From NCBI RefSeq assembly GCF_011040385.1, contig NZ_JAAIKB010000005.1:388051-452050 (forward strand): a stretch of 64,000 nucleotides of DNA, in the 5' to 3' direction. Positions within the stretch are counted from its first letter, which is position 1, and every line of letters starts with the position of its first letter. This stretch comes from Falsiroseomonas algicola (GTDB taxonomy: Bacteria > Pseudomonadota > Alphaproteobacteria > Acetobacterales > Acetobacteraceae). A program made the position numbers and the translations under genes. Below the pieces are notes generated by a model, which worked only from the letters and a program-made list of their open reading frames with translations, was not told where the DNA came from and did not search any database. Positions 61,184 through 64,000 of this stretch are shown here, piece after piece.

Positions 61184-63226
61184 ATGTCCGCCAGCACCGG
61201 AGGGAAGGATCCCTTCATCGCCAGCCTCGGCAAGATCTATGCCGGCTACACCGGCGGCTTTGCCGTCTTCGTCGTCCTGCTCGCGATCCTCGAGCAGATG
61301 GGCGTGCCGGACCGGGTCATCGGCTATCTCTTCGTCGTCCTGACCATCGGCGTCTATGCCTATATCGGCATCATCAGCCGCACCGCTGCCGTGGCCGAAT
61401 ACTACGTCGCCGGTCGGCGCGTCCCCGCCCTCTACAACGGCATGGCCACGGGGTCGGACTGGATGTCGGCGGCCAGCTTCATCGGCATGGCCGGCAGCCT
61501 CTACGCGCTCGGCTATGGCGGCCTGGCCTTCATCCTGGGCTGGACCGGCGGCTACATGCTGGTGGCCATCCTGCTGGCGCCCTACCTGCGCAAGTTCGGC
61601 CAGTACACGGTGCCGGACTTCCTCGGTGCCCGCTTCGGCGGCAACGTCGCGCGGTCCATCGGCGTCATCGTCCTGCTGACGGCGAGCTTCGTCTACGTCG
61701 TGGCGCAGATCGTGGGCGTCGGTATCATCACCCAGCGCTTCCTCGACGTCTCCTTCACCGTCGCGGTGTTCCTGGGCCTGGCCGGCATCCTGGTCTGCTC
61801 CATGATGGGCGGCATGCGCGCCGTCACCTGGACGCAGGTGGCGCAGTACATCATCCTGATCATCGCCTACCTGATCCCGGCCGTGCTGATGTCCGCCAAG
61901 GTCACGGGCGTGCCCCTGCCGCAGCTGATGTACGGCTTCGCGCTGGAGCGGATCGAGGGGCTGGAGCAGGGCTTCCGCGCCGCGGGCATGACGCCGCCGC
62001 CCGGCGTCACGGGCTGGCACACCGCGCCCTTCATCGGGGCGAATGGCGCCTTCTCCTGGTCCGCGGCCTTCAACTTCTTCGCCCTCGTCTTCTGCCTGAT
62101 GGTCGGCACCGCCGCGCTGCCGCACATCCTGATGCGCTACTTCACGACGCCGTCGGTGCGCGAGGCGCGGCAATCCGTCGCCTGGTCGCTGTTCTTCATC
62201 TTCCTGCTCTACTTCACGGCGCCGGCCTATGCGGCCTTCGGGAAGCTCGAGATCTACCAGACCGTGATCGGCCAGCCGATCGCGGCCCTGCCGGAGTGGA
62301 TCAGGAACTGGCAGATCGTGTCGCCCTACGGCACGCCCTGGATCAACATCGTCGATGTGAACCGCGACGGTATCGTGCAATGGGGCGAGTTTCGCATCCA
62401 CCCCGACGTCGTCGTGCTGGCAACGCCGGAGATCGCGGGCCTGCCCTATGTGATCGCGGGCCTCGTGGCCGCGGGCGGCCTGGCCGCCGCGCTCTCCACC
62501 GCCGACGGCCTGCTGCTGGCCCTGGCCAATGCGCTCAGCCATGACGTCTACTACAAGATGATCGACCGCAACGCCCCGACGGCGAAGCGCCTCATCATCT
62601 CCCGCGTCCTGCTGATCGTGGTGGCGATCCTGGCGGCCTGGACGGCGGGCAACATGGGTGCCGACATCCTGTTCCTCGTCGCCTGGGCCTTCTCCATCGC
62701 CGCCGCGGGGCTCTTCGCCGCGCTGGTGATGGGCGTCTGGTACAAGGGGACGACGAATGCCGCGGCCTGCTGGGGCATGGCCGTGGGCTACGCCTTCACC
62801 TTCGGCTACCTGATCTGGACGGAGTTCTACGGCCTGTCCTTCGTCGAGCTCTTCGGAACGAAGGAGGCGATCCTGGCCGCGGCGCGGCAGACCGCGGCGC
62901 TGCCCGCGGCCGACCCCGCGCTCAAGGCCTATGCCGCCCAGCTGGTCGCGAATGCGGGCCAGATCACGGATGGCGCACTGTCCTGGTTCGGCCAGCTGAT
63001 CCTGACGACGGACAGCGTCGTGCTCCGCGGCCGCACCGTCGCGCGGCTCTGGACGCTGAACAACATCTCGGGCGGCATCATCGGCGTGCCGCTCTCCTTC
63101 CTCACCATCTGGGCGGTGTCCAAGTTCACCACGGCGCCGAGCCAGGCGATGCAGGACTTCATCGACGACATCCGCATCCCGAAGGGCGGCGTTCGCCTGG
63201 TGGACCGGCGCGAGGCCGTCGAGTAG
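61184..63226 (+). CDS. Sodium:solute symporter, VC_2705 family
   Basis: This 680-residue SSS transporter has about thirteen membrane helices. It shows YYVAGRRVPALYNGMATGSDWMS-type sequence near residue 68, the SSS core LGWTGGYMLVAILLAPYLRK and ALSTADGLLLALANALSHD, typical of the sodium site. A periplasmic or inter-helix segment around residue 390 contains an EF-hand loop (DVNRDGIVQWGEF), which could bind calcium. It is translated 4 bp after the DUF4212 gene. Probable substrates are acetate, propionate or another short acid, inferred from its family and from prpE nearby. Confidence 0.92.
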   Translation: MSASTGGKDPFIASLGKIYAGYTGGFAVFVVLLAILEQMGVPDRVIGYLFVVLTIGVYAYIGIISRTAAVAEYYVAGRRVPALYNGMATGSDWMSAASFIGMAGSLYALGYGGLAFILGWTGGYMLVAILLAPYLRKFGQYTVPDFLGARFGGNVARSIGVIVLLTASFVYVVAQIVGVGIITQRFLDVSFTVAVFLGLAGILVCSMMGGMRAVTWTQVAQYIILIIAYLIPAVLMSAKVTGVPLPQLMYGFALERIEGLEQGFRAAGMTPPPGVTGWHTAPFIGANGAFSWSAAFNFFALVFCLMVGTAALPHILMRYFTTPSVREARQSVAWSLFFIFLLYFTAPAYAAFGKLEIYQTVIGQPIAALPEWIRNWQIVSPYGTPWINIVDVNRDGIVQWGEFRIHPDVVVLATPEIAGLPYVIAGLVAAGGLAAALSTADGLLLALANALSHDVYYKMIDRNAPTAKRLIISRVLLIVVAILAAWTAGNMGADILFLVAWAFSIAAAGLFAALVMGVWYKGTTNAAACWGMAVGYAFTFGYLIWTEFYGLSFVELFGTKEAILAAARQTAALPAADPALKAYAAQLVANAGQITDGALSWFGQLILTTDSVVLRGRTVARLWTLNNISGGIIGVPLSFLTIWAVSKFTTAPSQAMQDFIDDIRIPKGGVRLVDRREAVE

Positions 63227-63257
63227 CAACGACCACCCCGGATGGGGTCGGAAACCG

Positions 63258-63292
63258 GGGCGGCCGCGGCGACGCGGCCGCCCTTCCTGCTT
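63258..63292 (+). terminator. GC-rich hairpin after the symporter gene
   Basis: GGGCGGCCGCG (63258-63268) pairs perfectly with CGCGGCCGCCC (63273-63283) around a GCGA loop, followed by TTCCTGCTT. It lies 31 bp past the symporter stop and ahead of two small membrane-protein genes. It may terminate or attenuate. Confidence 0.6.
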
Positions 63293-63316
63293 GCAGACCA
63301 TGGATCGCCGCCGCCG

Positions 63317-63634
63317 ATGCAGCCCTTCATCGCCGATCACCTTGGCTTCTGGATCCCGATGTACCTCCTGGCCTTGAGCGCCTGGGCCTGCATCGGGCGC
63401 TTCCTGATGCAGGTCATGGTGCCGCATGACAGCCCCAACTACATCTGGCGCGGCTTCCGGCTGCTGACGGACTGGGCGGTCTGGCTGGCCCGGCGCGCCG
63501 TGCCATCCTATGTGGAGGCGCGGTTCCTGCCGCTGGTCGCGGCCTGCTGGCTGTTCGGCATCCGGCTGGTCGCTGGGGTGCTGATGATCTCGGCCGGGCT
63601 CGGCCCGCGCATCACGCCGCCCGGGGCGGGGTAG
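63317..63634 (+). CDS. Small membrane protein, YggT-like layout
   Basis: The 105-residue product has an N-terminal helix (FWIPMYLLALSAWACIGRFL) and a C-terminal helix (FLPLVAACWLFGIRLVAGVLMI) separated by a polar loop with HDSPNYIWRGFRLLTD. The arrangement is reminiscent of YggT half-repeats but is not a secure match. ATG 63317 is used; the earlier frame looks like non-coding sequence past a terminator hairpin. It is followed by a second small membrane protein 5 bp on. The function is unknown. Confidence 0.65.
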   Translation: MQPFIADHLGFWIPMYLLALSAWACIGRFLMQVMVPHDSPNYIWRGFRLLTDWAVWLARRAVPSYVEARFLPLVAACWLFGIRLVAGVLMISAGLGPRITPPGAG

Positions 63635-63639
63635 GGGCC

Positions 63640-63930
63640 ATGACGCCGCAGAACCTCTTCGTCGCCGTCGTCGGGCTCTGCCTGATGAACGGCCTGGTCA
63701 GCCCGGCCCTGCCGGTGATGATGGCGCTGCATCCGGTCTGGCTGCCGGAGATGCTGCCGCCGACCAATGAGATCGTCTTCTACGGGGCGAGCCTGATGGT
63801 CTCGACCGGCACGCTGCTGCTGGCCGGGCTGCCGGCCGCGATCCTGGAACGGCTCGGCGCCCCGCTCACCCAGGCCATGATGGCCTGGGCGGGGGGCGCC
63901 GGTGTGCTGCTGCTGCTGGGCCTGGCCTGA
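63640..63930 (+). CDS. Small membrane protein, 96 residues
   Basis: This protein has about three hydrophobic segments (NLFVAVVGLCLMNGLVSPAL, MVSTGTLLLAGLPAAILERL and AWAGGAGVLLLLGLA). The combination of ATG 63640 and a GTAGGGGCC stretch just before it supports translation coupled to the gene upstream (5-bp gap). I recognise no family. It may form a complex with the 63317 product. The window ends 70 bp later with no further gene seen. Confidence 0.65.
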   Translation: MTPQNLFVAVVGLCLMNGLVSPALPVMMALHPVWLPEMLPPTNEIVFYGASLMVSTGTLLLAGLPAAILERLGAPLTQAMMAWAGGAGVLLLLGLA

Positions 63931-64000
63931 GTGACCTGTGTGGACGGCCCCTTCGATGCAAGGGCGTTGAAGGGTTGAGGCGCCGCGGTCGAGTGCGGTC

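Noticed and set aside
1..64000. tRNA, rRNA, CRISPR array, insertion sequence or prophage
   Set aside because: None recognised: no spaced direct repeats, no cloverleaf-like gaps, no transposase or integrase motif; the only repeats are short tandem or inverted ones.

Overview
The window is about 70% GC and gene-dense, with a strong GC3 bias that produces huge spurious antisense ORFs. The gene set suggests an alphaproteobacterium, most likely a Roseomonas-like member of the Acetobacteraceae; that placement is an inference, because no rRNA is present. Supporting signs are an RNase E with a large acidic insert in its S1 domain and a C-terminal WW motif, a TctC-type receptor, a DUF4212/solute-symporter pair, a prfB gene without a frameshift site, and many GTGA/ATGA stop-start couplings.

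Layout. 1-2.3 kb: end of purD, a TetR regulator with a palindrome in its upstream region, and two small unknown proteins. 2.3-7.9 kb: polysaccharide genes (TPR-glycosyltransferase, manC, a second glycosyltransferase). 7.9-17 kb: housekeeping and metabolic genes (GFA protein, hydrolase, DJ-1/PfpI protein, NADP-dependent reductase, LysR, rsmD, rluB, class I glutamine amidotransferase, tadA, a CorA/ZntB-like channel, a DUF1835 protein, a TctC receptor). 17-26.2 kb: a capsule ABC-export locus (outer-membrane exporter, KpsE, KpsT, KpsM and a lipoprotein, with divergent kpsC, an SDR and kpsS). 26.3-37.6 kb: an operon encoding a glycosyltransferase, a 2461-residue fully reducing type I PKS, an alpha-oxoamine synthase and a GNAT-fold acyltransferase. 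37.9-48.4 kb: a 2-hydroxyacid dehydrogenase, rne, a cell-wall amidase, PBP1A and prfB. 48.4-49.6 kb: a lower-GC AAA ATPase that looks acquired. 49.6-60 kb: aldolase, phosphatase, MFS transporter with a possible leader peptide, sulfotransferase, two acyl-CoA ligases, an enoyl-CoA hydratase and an MHS transporter. 60-64 kb: DUF4212 protein plus sodium:solute symporter, and small membrane proteins.

The most interesting system spans 17-37.6 kb. Its PKS, oxoamine synthase, SDR and KpsS-like genes recall the rkp-1 K-antigen region of Sinorhizobium (RkpA, RkpG, RkpH, RkpJ), whose product has been thought to be a special lipid for capsule. Here a GNAT-type acyltransferase resembling bacterial ceramide synthase is added. 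I infer that the PKS builds a saturated chain, the oxoamine synthase releases it as a keto-amine (sphingoid-like base), the SDR reduces the ketone and the GNAT protein N-acylates it. The resulting ceramide-like lipid could anchor the exported capsule.

Smaller points of note are a 21-codon ORF with a perfect Shine-Dalgarno upstream of an MFS gene, an EF-hand loop inside the sodium:solute symporter, a C-terminal domain apparently shared by a glycosyltransferase and a sulfotransferase, and a DUF1835 gene with no ordinary start codon. I recognised no tRNA, rRNA, CRISPR array or insertion sequence.
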